From contig NZ_CP064952.1 of assembly GCF_011038885.2 (NCBI RefSeq), positions 310,001 through 374,000 of the forward strand: 64,000 bases of DNA. The letters are read 5' to 3'. Position 1 is the stretch's first letter. Each line of letters starts with the position of its first letter. The notes beneath the pieces were generated by a model. The model was not told where the DNA came from and made no database searches. It worked only from the letters and a program-made list of their open reading frames with translations. Below, in pieces: positions 16,990-26,597 of the stretch. Made by a program: the position numbers and the translations under genes. This DNA is from Schaalia sp. ZJ405 (lineage in GTDB: Bacteria > Actinomycetota > Actinomycetes > Actinomycetales > Actinomycetaceae).

Positions 16990-19139
16990 GCTGCCCAAAG
17001 TGTTCCCCATCCGCGTCCTCAACATGCACAACCCACCGTGCATCAATGCCCGGAGTGGCCGCTGCCTCATCGCCCTCGCACCGCGAAGGGGGACAGCCAA
17101 CCATTCTTCTTGTGGGCAACCCCAACGTTGGGAAATCAACGCTATTTAATCAGCTCACCGGGGCGCGCCAAGCCGTGATCAACGCGCCGGGAACCACCGT
17201 TGAGGTCATGTCGGGAACGTGGGGTGCCATTGACGCCCGGCTCCTCGACATGCCGGGAACCTACTCTCTGATCGCGAACTCGCAGGACGAACAGGTTGTT
17301 GTTGACACCCTCGCCGGAGCCCCCGGTTCTTTTACCGATCCGATCCGAGGAGGGGGCGTCGACCTCGTCCTCGTTGTTCTTGATGCCACGGCGATGACGC
17401 GCTCACTGTATCTCCTCGGCCAAGTCGCCCGAACAGGACAACCCGTTGCCGCCCTCGTCACCCTGAGTGACGTTGTTGAACACGAAGGGGAATCCGTTGA
17501 CGTTGCGGCGCTGGGGGCAACGCTTGGAATTCCTGTCATGGCGATTGACCCCCGCAGAAATGCCGGCATCGAAGGGGTTGCCGACATGGTGACCGCAGCC
17601 CTGCACACTCGTCCTCGTGTCAAAGGAATCACCCCGAGCCCCGCGGCACCCGGGTACGCCAAAGCCGCCGCCACGGAGACGACAATTTCCGACGATGACC
17701 GTGGCCTCCTCGACGACGCGGAGATTGACGGCGATGATATGCCGGCTCTGACGGATGTCCTCGCACAGGCCGATGAACTCTTTGCCTGGGTTGAAAATGT
17801 TGAAACACAGGCCTTCGGTAAGCGCGCTGATCAGGCAAAACTCTCTCGATCTGACAAAATTGACCGATTCCTCCTGCACCCGCTTGTGGGGATCCCCGTG
17901 TTCTTTGCGCTCATGTGGTTCCTTTTCAAGATCGCAGGGGAATGGGTGGGGCCCGTCCAGGATTTCTTTGATCAGCTTTTTACCAATGAAGACCCCGGAG
18001 CCGTCTCTGTTGCCCAGGCGATTAATGCGCTGCTGGGATTCTTCGGATGGGATCAATCGTGGCTTCACGGGCTCCTCATCGGCGGGATTGCAACGGGACT
18101 TGGGGTTGTTGCCTCCTTCCTGCCGTTGATGTTCGTCATATTCCTCATGATTTCGATCCTTGAAGACTCCGGGTACATGGCTAGAGCGGCATTCCTCGGT
18201 GATCGTGTCATGCGAGCCATTGGTCTTGACGGACGAGTCATTATGCCGTTAATCATGGGTTTTGGCTGCAATCTTCCCTCTTTGGCTGCCACGCGCACCC
18301 TGCCAAGTGCCAGGCAACGCCTCGTGACAACACTGATCACGCCCTACACCTCGTGTGCCGCGCGGCTGACGATTTACCTGATGATCTCCCGGATCTTCTT
18401 CCCCAACAACGCCGGCACCGTTGTCTTCATCCTCTACATGCTCTCGCTGACCCTGGTGATCCTCGGGGCGCTCGTCCTGAAGCCTTTCGTGACGCGCGGT
18501 GAAACGCAGGCGCCTCTAATGCTCGTTCTTCCCGCCTACCAGATGCCGCGCATCCTCGTGACGCTTAAAAACACGTGGATGAGGGCCTGGGCATTCGTTA
18601 CCGGCGCCGGCAAAATCATCGTTGCCATGTCCTTCGTTGTGTGGCTCATGAGTGCGATTCCCGTAACGGCGGGACACGCCTTCGCCGATGAGGACCTGGC
18701 GATGGAGGACTCTCTCTACGGCGCAACCGCTCAGGCACTTGTCCCGGTTTTCGCTCCCACAGGCTTTGGTGAATGGCACATGACGGGGGCGCTGATGACC
18801 GGATTCGTTGCGAAAGAAACCGTGATCTCGTCAATCGTCACCTCCTACAACCTCGACCCCGAAGTCGCCGGAGGCGACGCCGAAGACGGCGGCAGCGACC
18901 TGGGGTCCCTCCCGCAGCTCGTCACCGAATCTTTCCGGTCATCTGCCGGGAATGCCGCCCCCATCGCCGCCTTCGGCTTCATGGTGTTTGTTCTGGCATA
19001 CACCCCCTGTCTGGCAACAGTTGCCGAACAGGCTCGCCAGATCGGTGGGAAACGGACCGCCGCCGCGGTTGTTGTTCAGCTGGCCGCTGCGTGGATCCTC
19101 GCAGTGGCAATCTTCCAAGTGGGAAAGCTGTTCCTATGA
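16986..19139 (+). CDS. feoB: FeoB ferrous iron transporter
   Basis: A 717-residue FeoB: an unusual Cys/Ser-rich N-terminal leader of about 38 residues (CPKCSPSASSTC), a G domain with G1 GNPNVGKS (about residue 44), G2 at the APGTTVE segment and G3 DMPG, a helical GDI region, then Gate-type membrane domains. The G4 motif is not a canonical NKxD (the segment reads TLSDVVE), a variation seen in some actinobacterial FeoB proteins. It imports Fe2+ across the cytoplasmic membrane. The start ATG overlaps the feoA stop. The N-terminal CxxC could bind metal or be non-functional; a later start is also possible, but the ATGA overlap supports this one. Confidence 0.94.
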   Translation: MSCPKCSPSASSTCTTHRASMPGVAAASSPSHREGGQPTILLVGNPNVGKSTLFNQLTGARQAVINAPGTTVEVMSGTWGAIDARLLDMPGTYSLIANSQDEQVVVDTLAGAPGSFTDPIRGGGVDLVLVVLDATAMTRSLYLLGQVARTGQPVAALVTLSDVVEHEGESVDVAALGATLGIPVMAIDPRRNAGIEGVADMVTAALHTRPRVKGITPSPAAPGYAKAAATETTISDDDRGLLDDAEIDGDDMPALTDVLAQADELFAWVENVETQAFGKRADQAKLSRSDKIDRFLLHPLVGIPVFFALMWFLFKIAGEWVGPVQDFFDQLFTNEDPGAVSVAQAINALLGFFGWDQSWLHGLLIGGIATGLGVVASFLPLMFVIFLMISILEDSGYMARAAFLGDRVMRAIGLDGRVIMPLIMGFGCNLPSLAATRTLPSARQRLVTTLITPYTSCAARLTIYLMISRIFFPNNAGTVVFILYMLSLTLVILGALVLKPFVTRGETQAPLMLVLPAYQMPRILVTLKNTWMRAWAFVTGAGKIIVAMSFVVWLMSAIPVTAGHAFADEDLAMEDSLYGATAQALVPVFAPTGFGEWHMTGALMTGFVAKETVISSIVTSYNLDPEVAGGDAEDGGSDLGSLPQLVTESFRSSAGNAAPIAAFGFMVFVLAYTPCLATVAEQARQIGGKRTAAAVVVQLAAAWILAVAIFQVGKLFL

Positions 19140-19197
19140 GCCGCCCATGCGTTGATCGAATCACTGCGTCGAGTGTGTGCTTGTGGAGGTGGAGCTG

Positions 19198-19629
19198 ATG
19201 AGTTTTACCCTTCGTGCGGCGCGTCGCCGCCGCATCTTTCACCTTGACACCTGCGTAGCGCGCCTCAAAGAGTTCTCAGGTGGAACACCCGCGCCCGTCC
19301 TCGTTCATCAGGATTCCGCTGGCATGACTGAAGCCGAAACTACGGGTCCGTGCGATGAGCCTGAGGATCGCGGTGGAGCCGGGACTGCACGCGAACGACT
19401 TTTTCGCCAGCTCAGCCGCGGCGCAACGGTCACGGCGGCGGCAGCTCAGGCGGGAGTGGATCCCCAGCTCGCTGCGGTGATGATCGAGGAATTCGAGCGT
19501 ACCGGACTGCTTGATCGCGCGGAAACTCTCTGTGCTTCAGGCCTAGGGGCATGCCACGGTGGGGATTCACCGGATGTGCGTCTCCACTGTGCGGGGTGTC
19601 CGCTCATCCCCTTGGGGCCGAGAAAATAG
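19198..19629 (+). CDS. FeoC-like small winged-helix protein with cysteine cluster
   Basis: A 143-residue protein 58 bases after feoB. Its middle (about residues 60-105: RERLFRQLSRGATVTAAAAQ, then QLAAVMIEEFERTGLLDR) looks like a winged-helix module, and the C-terminal part has C-x6-C-x11-C-x2-C, the kind of four-cysteine arrangement found in FeoC, where it can hold a Fe-S cluster. FeoC proteins regulate or stabilise FeoB. ATG at 19198 is preceded by GGAGGTGGAG. The first 30 residues are Arg-rich and are not part of known FeoC proteins. Function is inferred mainly from position and cysteine spacing. Confidence 0.65.
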   Translation: MSFTLRAARRRRIFHLDTCVARLKEFSGGTPAPVLVHQDSAGMTEAETTGPCDEPEDRGGAGTARERLFRQLSRGATVTAAAAQAGVDPQLAAVMIEEFERTGLLDRAETLCASGLGACHGGDSPDVRLHCAGCPLIPLGPRK

Positions 19630-19822
19630 TTCATTTCCGAGGCCGCGGTGACGGTAGCTGGAGTGGGGCGCACGAGGGTGCGTGAGGATTGTGCTACCCG
19701 CCGCCGCAGGAATTTTGATCACAATTTGGTAATTTTTGGGTAACCGCTGACGAGGGACCAATGTCCCGATTACAGTAAAAGGGTTAGTGACGACCGTCTC
19801 AACTGTTAGAAGGAGTGCAGCG

Positions 19823-21427
19823 GTGGGAATCCCTATCACACACGAAGCGACAACGGTCGCCCCAGGAACTCAAGAAAAAGCACCTGACTCGGGCACCTGG
19901 AAACGTCAGATCATTGGCATCGTCAGCGGACTTGCGTTGGCGGCGCTCGTATTCTTCCTCTTCCCGGCCTCAGGCGTGGACCAGATTAACGAAATCGCTC
20001 AGGCGTCGGCCGCAGCAAAAGGTGAGGAATTCGTTCCTTTCACCGACATCGGGCTGCGGGTCGTCGCATGTGCGGCAGTACTTCTTGGAGTCTGGTGGAT
20101 GACTGAGGCAATCCCCCTGGCAGCAACAGCGCTGCTGCCATTGGTAATCTTCCCAGCTTTCCAAGTGGCAACATTCAAAGAAGTTGCCGCTCCCTACGCC
20201 TCTGACACGATCTACCTCTTCATGGGTGGATTCATGATCGCCCTGGCAATGCAGAAATGGAATCTCCACGTCAGGATCGCCCTCGGTGTGGTTCTGCTCG
20301 TCGGCACGAAACCACGCCAACTCGTCCTCGGGTTCATGATCGCGACAGGATTCATGTCGATGTGGGTGTCCAACACAGCAACGGCGGTTGTTATGCTGCC
20401 GATTGGCCTGTCGGTCCTCAAACTCGTTGCAGAGCTGGTCGGCGGAATGGCCCAGATTCGGAAATTTGCAACATCTCTCATGCTCGGTATCGCATACGCG
20501 GCATCAATTGGCTCCGTTGCAACGATCATTGGCACACCGCCGAACGCTCTCCTCGTTGCCTATCTGTCAGAAAATCACGACATTCACATCGGCTTCGGGC
20601 AATGGATGCTCGTGGGAGCTCCACTCGCTGTGATCTTCCTGCTCTTTGCCTGGTGGCTCATGGTGTTCGTCCTCTTCAAGCCGGAGATCTCCGAGATTCC
20701 CGGTGGCCGCGAACTCATTGAGAATCAGTGGAAAGAACTTGGGCGGATGCGTCGCCCGGAGATCAGCGTCCTGCTGATCTTCCTTCTCGCGGCGCTGTCA
20801 TGGGTGTTTGTTCCGTTCATCCTTGACCTCACGGGTGCGACTCTGGTGATCTCTGATTCGCTCATTGGCATGACGGCAGCCCTCCTCCTCTTCCTCATCC
20901 CCGCGGACTTCGCGAAAGGAACGCGCCTGCTGGATTGGAAGACTGCGGCTGAACTTCCGTGGGATGTTCTTCTCCTCTTTGGAGGTGGCCTGTCCCTGTC
21001 GGCGATGTTCTCCAAGCTCGGATTGTCCCTGTGGATCGGTGAACAGTCGAAGGCTCTGGGCGTCCTCCCGATGATTCTCATCCTCGCGGCGATCACGACA
21101 ATCATCATCTTCCTGACGGAACTGACATCCAATACCGCCACGGCGGCCGCGTTCCTGCCGATCATGGGTGGCATTGCGATGGGCATCGGCCTGACGACTG
21201 ACAACCCGATGAACGTCATGCTTCTCGCTGTCCCCGTGGCATTGGCGGCAACCTTCGCGTTCATGCTGCCGGTGGCAACACCGCCGAATGCGATTGCCTA
21301 CTCCTCGGGTTATGTGAAGATCGGCGACATGGTCAAAACGGGCGTGTGGCTCAACCTGGCGGGCATTGTCCTCATCCCGCTGGTGGTTCTTCTCATCGGC
21401 GTGCCAGTGTTTGGCCTGACCTTCTAA
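19823..21427 (+). CDS. SLC13/DASS-family anion:sodium symporter
   Basis: A 534-residue membrane protein with about 12 hydrophobic segments. Family signatures include two sodium/substrate motifs, SNTATAVVMLP with SVATIIGTPPNA, and SNTATAAAFLP with ATPPNAIAY. Members carry dicarboxylates (succinate, malate), citrate or sulfate with sodium. The GTG at 19823 is preferred since AAGGAG lies 8 bases upstream; a longer reading from 19787 would put this ribosome site inside the gene. A small GGGAC/GTCCC hairpin (19754-19767) is in the leader. The substrate cannot be told from sequence; the convergent 2-hydroxyacid-type dehydrogenase makes a C4/C3 organic acid plausible. Confidence 0.9.
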   Translation: MGIPITHEATTVAPGTQEKAPDSGTWKRQIIGIVSGLALAALVFFLFPASGVDQINEIAQASAAAKGEEFVPFTDIGLRVVACAAVLLGVWWMTEAIPLAATALLPLVIFPAFQVATFKEVAAPYASDTIYLFMGGFMIALAMQKWNLHVRIALGVVLLVGTKPRQLVLGFMIATGFMSMWVSNTATAVVMLPIGLSVLKLVAELVGGMAQIRKFATSLMLGIAYAASIGSVATIIGTPPNALLVAYLSENHDIHIGFGQWMLVGAPLAVIFLLFAWWLMVFVLFKPEISEIPGGRELIENQWKELGRMRRPEISVLLIFLLAALSWVFVPFILDLTGATLVISDSLIGMTAALLLFLIPADFAKGTRLLDWKTAAELPWDVLLLFGGGLSLSAMFSKLGLSLWIGEQSKALGVLPMILILAAITTIIIFLTELTSNTATAAAFLPIMGGIAMGIGLTTDNPMNVMLLAVPVALAATFAFMLPVATPPNAIAYSSGYVKIGDMVKTGVWLNLAGIVLIPLVVLLIGVPVFGLTF

Positions 21428-21519
21428 GACGCGGCGCCTCAATCTGCCTCGTCCTCGTCCCCCGATCGCTTTACGTGGGGGTGCCTGGATGAGGCGAACG
21501 TGAGGTGTCACAACAGACG

Positions 21520-21557
21520 GTGCGGGTGGGTGGTCGCGAGTAGCCTCCCACCCGCAC
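21520..21557. terminator. Bidirectional terminator between convergent genes
   Basis: Fourteen-base stem (21520-21533 with 21544-21557) with one mismatch and a 10-base loop, between the SLC13 gene and the oppositely oriented dehydrogenase gene. T-rich bases follow on the plus strand (TTCGTTTG). Confidence 0.75.
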
Positions 21558-21574
21558 TTCGTTTGTCGCCGCCC

Positions 21575-21592
21575 TTCATTAACGAGGACGAC
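21575..21592 (+). repeat. 18-bp intergenic repeat, copy 1 (contains the ACGAGGAC octamer)
   Basis: TTCATTAACGAGGACGAC occurs here and, identically, at 48131-48148. Both copies lie between genes on the plus strand. It includes the overrepresented octamer ACGAGGAC. Confidence 0.85.
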
Positions 21593-21621
21593 TGCGCGCC
21601 TCCCCACCCCCGCGCAGCGAC

Positions 21622-24600
21622 CTAGCGGGCCGGGCCACCGGGCCCAGACGCGAGCAAAGTGGCCAGATGAACCCCGCCCCGGGCAGCCAGCTGCTGCGCC
21701 TGCGTGCGACAGGAGAATCCATCAGCAACATATATCGCGTCAGGGTATTGTTCGAGAGCGGGAAGCAGTGACTGCGAGGCAACAGCAACGGACATGTCGT
21801 AGTGTCCGCGTTCCATTCCGAAGTTCCCCGCAAGTCCGCAGCATCCGTCGAGGCGGATCACGCGTGCTCCCAGGCTTTCCAGGAGTGCCTGATCCGCATC
21901 CCACCCCATGACGGAGTAGTGATGACAGTGTGGCTGCGCAACGACGTCAACGCCGGTGAGATCAGGGAGGTGACGCTCGCTGGGGTCAACGGAACTGAGA
22001 AGCTCAGCAAGTGTCTGCGTTGCTTGGGACACCAGGTGTGCCCGGGGATCATCGGGCAGGAGATCACGCAGATCGTCGCGCAGCACCGCCGTACACGACG
22101 GCTCAATACCGACGATCGGGATGCCATTGGCAGCAAAGGGCGCGAGCGCACTCAGCAGGGACGTGAGTTTTTTCCGCGCGCCCGCCAGCTGTCCCGTTGT
22201 CACCCAGGTGAGACCACAGCACACATCCGGCGCAACAATCGGCGCGAACCCATTGCGTTCAAGCAGCTCAACAACGCTGCGCGCCCCCGTGTCGTCAAGT
22301 GTCTGACTAAACGAGTCCGCCCACACCACAACGTAGGGCCTCCCATGTGGGTCCTTGGGGGAGGTGGCGTGCCCATGATCGCCCGCCGCTTCGGACTGCG
22401 CTGCGGTGAGCGTGTTGTCGCGGGGCCACTCAGGCAGCGGCCCCGCGGGGTCGTATGTTTCGGGGGACGAGGACGAGACCGTCAAGGACGGGACCGCAGA
22501 GCAAAGTCCGCGTTTCTTCGCCCAGCGCGAGAAGGTGCCCGACTGGAGAGGCGGCATCGGACGCCTGGCATCCAAACCGATGAGGGAGAACACGATGCGC
22601 CGGATTGCGTCGACGGAAAGCAGCGCATTTCCCATTGCCGCAACCCCGGGGATCCGTGCCGACAGCCTCGTCCACCGCGGAAGCCACCCGAGCGCATAGT
22701 GCGAGAGTGGGCGTATGCGCCCTTGGTAGCGCCGAAAGAGAACCTCGGACCGGTATCTGGCCATGTCAACACCCGCGGGACAGTCCGAGGAGCACGCCTT
22801 ACATGCAAGGCACAAGTCAAGGGCCTGAAGAACTTCCGGTGAGTCGATCGCGGCGATGAGTTGACCATTAGCAGCTTCTTGAAGGGTACGTGCGCGACCG
22901 CGAGTGACGTCTTTTTCCTGGGACGAGGCTTTCCAACTGGGGCACATGAATGTGCCGGGGATCGTGGCTCGGCACTTGCCCACTCCGGTGCATCGGTGGA
23001 TCGCCGTGGAGAAGTCACCTCCGTCTTCACTAAACGCAAATCCTCCGTCCGCGAGGAGACGGCGCGCGGCAGGGCGGCGAAGGAATTGGTCAACGAGGTC
23101 AACTCCGGGTTGTGGATCTTGCTGCGAGGCTGCGGTGGCATCTTGACTGCGGCGTTCCACGCGCCGCGCCTGGGCCTGAGCCGGTGACATCGGCGCGGTG
23201 AGAACACCAGGATTCATGAGATTCTCAGGGTCAAAAATCGCTTTGACCTGGGCAAAAAGATCGAGAAGCTCCGGGGAATACATGAAGCGAAGAAGCTCAG
23301 AACGCGTGCGCCCATCCCCGTGTTCCCCCGAGACAGAACCGCCGTGTCGCGCACAGATCTGTGCCGCTTCCTCAAGGAAGCGTCTCGTGTGGGCAACCCC
23401 GTCGTCCGTTTCGATGGGGAAATTCAGGCGCACATGGACACAGCCGTCACCGAAATGGCCATACAGCAGGCCGTCGATTCCATAACGCGTCATCAGTGCC
23501 GTGAAGTCACGCAGATATGCTCCCAGGTGTTGCGGGGGAACCGCCGCGTCCTCGAACCCGGGCCATGCTTGTTCGTTGCCGCCACCGGTGTGGATATTCA
23601 CCGGGGTGCGTCCACCCAGTCCGGCACCGTCGGCACGAATACGCCACAGGCGGGTGGCATCCTCTCCCGGCGGGTAGATCGCTACGGCATCGGTGTGGGC
23701 TGATGCCGCCAGTTCACGAGCGCGCGCGAGAGAGTCTTCCACGGTGTCTGAGCTCATCTCGCACATGAGCCAGCCATTCCCTGCGGGCAGGTCAGGCACA
23801 CTTCCTGGGCCGTTGTGGTGACGGACAACGTCAACGAGCCGAGAATCCAGCCCTTCAACGGCAAGTGGATGGTGCTCAAGAAGCGCAGGTACGTCATCTG
23901 CCGCGGCAATCATGTCGGGATATCCCAGCGCCACCAGCACGGGAGCAGCCGGAAGGTCAACGAGTGTGACGGTGATTTCGAGGATCGTGACGAGGGTTCC
24001 CTCGGTGCCCACAAGCATTGCCGCGAGGTTACGGTGATGCTCCGGCGTGAGTAATTCAAGAGAATAACCGGAAACCTGACGGGAGAAACGTCCCAGTTCA
24101 GTGCGGATTATTTCGAGGTTCGTATCGATCAGGTGGGCGAGTCCGGGTATTTCGTGGATCGCAGAGTCGTGGCTCGTGCGGGCGGTGAAATGTCTGCCGG
24201 TGCCGTCCACGCATTCCATTGACACAATGTTGCTTGCTGTTCGCCCCCATGCCGTCGCGTGGGGTCCGCACGCGTTATTCCCCACCATTCCGCCGATCGT
24301 TGCGCGGTTTTGACTCGAGGGGTCAGGACCGAAGCGCAAACCGAAAGGCTTGGCAGCAGCCTGGAGTGTTGACTCGATGCATCCGGGTTCCACGACGGCG
24401 GTTTTTGTTTCCGGGTCGATTGACAGGACCCGGTTGAGGTGACGGGTGAAATCAATGACGATGCCCGGACCGATGGCGTTTCCTGAACACGAGGTGCCGC
24501 CGCCGCGATTCGTCACCGGAACTGCGTGGGAGCGACACAGATCGAGAGTTGTCACCACGTCCTGACGTGTTCGCGGATAAACGACTCCCAGCGGGGGGAT

Positions 24601-24897
24601 CCGGTATAAGCCGGCGTCCGTTGAATAGCGGGCGCGGGTTGCCGTGTGTGTGTCGACCTCGCCCGTGATTGCCTGACGCAGCTCGGTGAAGAATTGTGCG
24701 ATCCGGGGATCATTGTCCAGGGACGAGGGCGCCCACGCCTGATCTGTCTGTGTCCCGTTCACGGGCGCTAAGTCACGAAGAGTGGCGCTGCGTGAGGGCG
24801 CAGAGGGTCCGGATGTTGGCGCGGGGATCGTGTGCGCGGAGCCTGGAGAGGTCATCGCCGCATCGGAGGTGGTTCTCGGGGTCCGGTCAGCGCTCAT
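21622..24897 (-). CDS. FAD-linked oxidase/Fe-S oxidoreductase fusion (D-2-hydroxyacid dehydrogenase type)
   Basis: A 1091-residue fusion. N-terminal half: FAD-binding PCMH domain (NRGGGTSCSGNAIGPG, GMVGNNACGPHA) and FAD-linked oxidase C domain (GHFGDGCVHVRLNFP, SGEHGDGRTRSELL). C-terminal half: GlpC-like part with two ferredoxin cluster motifs (CTGVGKCRATIPGTFMCP and CLACKACSSDCPAGVD) and two CCG cysteine motifs (DVCCGLTW, LDGCCGLAGN). This GlcD-GlpC arrangement oxidises D-lactate, glycolate or D-2-hydroxyglutarate and passes electrons to the quinone pool; menaquinone genes are at the other end of the window. The ATG has no ribosome site, but TACAAT ends 7 bases upstream, suggesting a leaderless mRNA. 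Substrate unresolved. Confidence 0.88.
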   Translation of the reverse strand: MSADRTPRTTSDAAMTSPGSAHTIPAPTSGPSAPSRSATLRDLAPVNGTQTDQAWAPSSLDNDPRIAQFFTELRQAITGEVDTHTATRARYSTDAGLYRIPPLGVVYPRTRQDVVTTLDLCRSHAVPVTNRGGGTSCSGNAIGPGIVIDFTRHLNRVLSIDPETKTAVVEPGCIESTLQAAAKPFGLRFGPDPSSQNRATIGGMVGNNACGPHATAWGRTASNIVSMECVDGTGRHFTARTSHDSAIHEIPGLAHLIDTNLEIIRTELGRFSRQVSGYSLELLTPEHHRNLAAMLVGTEGTLVTILEITVTLVDLPAAPVLVALGYPDMIAAADDVPALLEHHPLAVEGLDSRLVDVVRHHNGPGSVPDLPAGNGWLMCEMSSDTVEDSLARARELAASAHTDAVAIYPPGEDATRLWRIRADGAGLGGRTPVNIHTGGGNEQAWPGFEDAAVPPQHLGAYLRDFTALMTRYGIDGLLYGHFGDGCVHVRLNFPIETDDGVAHTRRFLEEAAQICARHGGSVSGEHGDGRTRSELLRFMYSPELLDLFAQVKAIFDPENLMNPGVLTAPMSPAQAQARRVERRSQDATAASQQDPQPGVDLVDQFLRRPAARRLLADGGFAFSEDGGDFSTAIHRCTGVGKCRATIPGTFMCPSWKASSQEKDVTRGRARTLQEAANGQLIAAIDSPEVLQALDLCLACKACSSDCPAGVDMARYRSEVLFRRYQGRIRPLSHYALGWLPRWTRLSARIPGVAAMGNALLSVDAIRRIVFSLIGLDARRPMPPLQSGTFSRWAKKRGLCSAVPSLTVSSSSPETYDPAGPLPEWPRDNTLTAAQSEAAGDHGHATSPKDPHGRPYVVVWADSFSQTLDDTGARSVVELLERNGFAPIVAPDVCCGLTWVTTGQLAGARKKLTSLLSALAPFAANGIPIVGIEPSCTAVLRDDLRDLLPDDPRAHLVSQATQTLAELLSSVDPSERHLPDLTGVDVVAQPHCHHYSVMGWDADQALLESLGARVIRLDGCCGLAGNFGMERGHYDMSVAVASQSLLPALEQYPDAIYVADGFSCRTQAQQLAARGGVHLATLLASGPGGPAR

Positions 24898-25098
24898 GAG
24901 GGAAATTGTACGTAGGACGAGGACGTGCGGCAGCCCCGATCGAAGTCTGAACCCTCGGGGGCCGGAGCCGTCCTCGTCAATGAAGAAGCGCGGGCTGCGC
25001 AGTGACGCTGCGGACTATCTGTGGGACAATGGCACCCGTGGTGTCGCCGGGCCGCGGACCACAGCTGATCGCCCGCGTATGTGAGGGGAGCGTGACCG

Positions 25099-26472
25099 AT
25101 GGCGCTATTCGAATTTGAGGATGGGCGACTCATCCCTGCTCAATTCGGATACCCCGTTGCCCAGGGGGTAAGCCCTGAGATGACCAACGCGGTGTGCTCC
25201 CAGGTGCTTGAAATCGTGTCGCGTCCGCTCTTTCCGATCACGTGGAACGATGTTGCGCGTACTCGTGACTCCGGTTCTCAGGCCCCGCGTCTGACCGCGC
25301 TGGATGCCGCCGGTCAGGTTGTTTCCGTCGAGGTCGTTGCCCATCTTGACTCCGACATGCTCATTGCGTCGCTGTCACGCCTGGCGGAGGCAGCTTCCCT
25401 ATCGTGGTCGGATCTTGCCCAGGAACACCCCGGGGGGATCGACGGGTTTAAGCGGGGATGGATTCAGTTCCGTGACGCCATGCCACCTTCAGCCGGTGCA
25501 GGTCCCCGACTGGTGATGGTTGTTGGCTCCATTGCCCCGGAAGTTCGGCCAGCACTGGATGTTCTCGCCACATCCGGCGTGGAAGTGCACGAAATGACTA
25601 TTCGGCAGATGTCCAACGGCCGGATGTTCCTTGAAGTTCAGGAAGTGGGTCCACGCCTGTACGGGCATGCCCCGCAGGTCGTCCTCGGTGGGAGCGGGCA
25701 GCTGAGTGAAATCACTGCGGCGCGTGATTCCCGTGAGGACTCTCGCGTGTCGCAGCAGGAGGCTGCACCCGCACGGGAGCAGCGGCCCTCTCCAACGGAT
25801 CCGGTAGTCGACCGCTTGGTGTCAACGGATCCCCTGCCGCATCAATTGACTCCGGTGCCCACTCCAGCTGAGCAAATGGCGTCGGCGCAGGCGGGATCTT
25901 CTTCGCCCTCGCGGGTAGGTCGTCGCCGAGTGTCCAGTGAGAGCACTGACCGAAATTCCTTCCCCAGCAGCGAGGCCTTCCCTCATGATCGAGGTGATCG
26001 AGCTGGTGGCTCAGCCCTCAATTCGGGTGGACATGGTTTAGGTGGGGTCAACGACGGTGGAGCCTCAGACGCTGCGGTCTCTTCGTCGGTCGATACCGCT
26101 GTGGGAGAATCGCCGCTGATTGCCGATGCTCGTGCAGCGGGTCTTCCCCTCCTCAACAGGGACGTTGAGGGACTGACCGTGCTGGCGCAACTTATCGGGG
26201 AAGACACTGCGCTTATCGCCCATTCCGACCTTCTGCTTCCTCAGGGTCTTGTCTTGTCGAAGTTCGGTAACCTTCGGGCCGGAGGGGCAAGTTACGCAAG
26301 TCCGGAAGATCTCTTCTCCGCCTACTCCGTTTCTGGGCAACCGTGGGAGCTTTTGCGATTGGCGGATCGTCAGGGGCCAACTCTTGCCGAATCCCTCGAT
26401 GAAATCAACGTCGCGATCATCCGCGAATTTGAGAACGCTCCCGCACGCGGTGGGCGCAGAGGAAAACACTAA
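25099..26472 (+). CDS. Unrecognised actinobacterial protein, possible nuclease-fold and RAMA-like domains
   Basis: A 457-residue soluble protein that I cannot assign firmly. Residues 1-200 form a compact domain; PRLTALDAAGQVVSVEVVAH and RLVMVVGSIAPEVRPALDVL alternate strands and helices in a way reminiscent of PD-(D/E)xK-like folds, but a clear catalytic K is missing. Residues about 205-340 are polar, proline/serine-rich and probably disordered. The last 110 residues (LLNRDVEGLTVLAQLIGEDT through GGASYASPEDLFSAYSVSG) resemble RAMA/DUF4357-type modules found with DNA modification enzymes. AGGGGAG precedes the ATG. Neighbours are oppositely oriented and give no functional hint. Domain suggestions are pattern-based only. 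Confidence 0.6.
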   Translation: MALFEFEDGRLIPAQFGYPVAQGVSPEMTNAVCSQVLEIVSRPLFPITWNDVARTRDSGSQAPRLTALDAAGQVVSVEVVAHLDSDMLIASLSRLAEAASLSWSDLAQEHPGGIDGFKRGWIQFRDAMPPSAGAGPRLVMVVGSIAPEVRPALDVLATSGVEVHEMTIRQMSNGRMFLEVQEVGPRLYGHAPQVVLGGSGQLSEITAARDSREDSRVSQQEAAPAREQRPSPTDPVVDRLVSTDPLPHQLTPVPTPAEQMASAQAGSSSPSRVGRRRVSSESTDRNSFPSSEAFPHDRGDRAGGSALNSGGHGLGGVNDGGASDAAVSSSVDTAVGESPLIADARAAGLPLLNRDVEGLTVLAQLIGEDTALIAHSDLLLPQGLVLSKFGNLRAGGASYASPEDLFSAYSVSGQPWELLRLADRQGPTLAESLDEINVAIIREFENAPARGGRRGKH

Positions 26473-26597
26473 CACCAAAAGGGGCGTGTCCAGTGAGCAC
26501 AGCTTTCCCTGGGATATGCGGCGTGCCCCGTCGCGGAGGCGCTCTCAATCAGCGCGGCTTTGCCAGCGGGAGCGGTTATCCCCGCAGCTCCTCGTTC

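Noticed and set aside
21802..22842. 346-residue plus-strand frame opposite the dehydrogenase
   Set aside because: Antisense to the CCG and ferredoxin motifs of a clear enzyme; Arg-rich, no recognisable domain.
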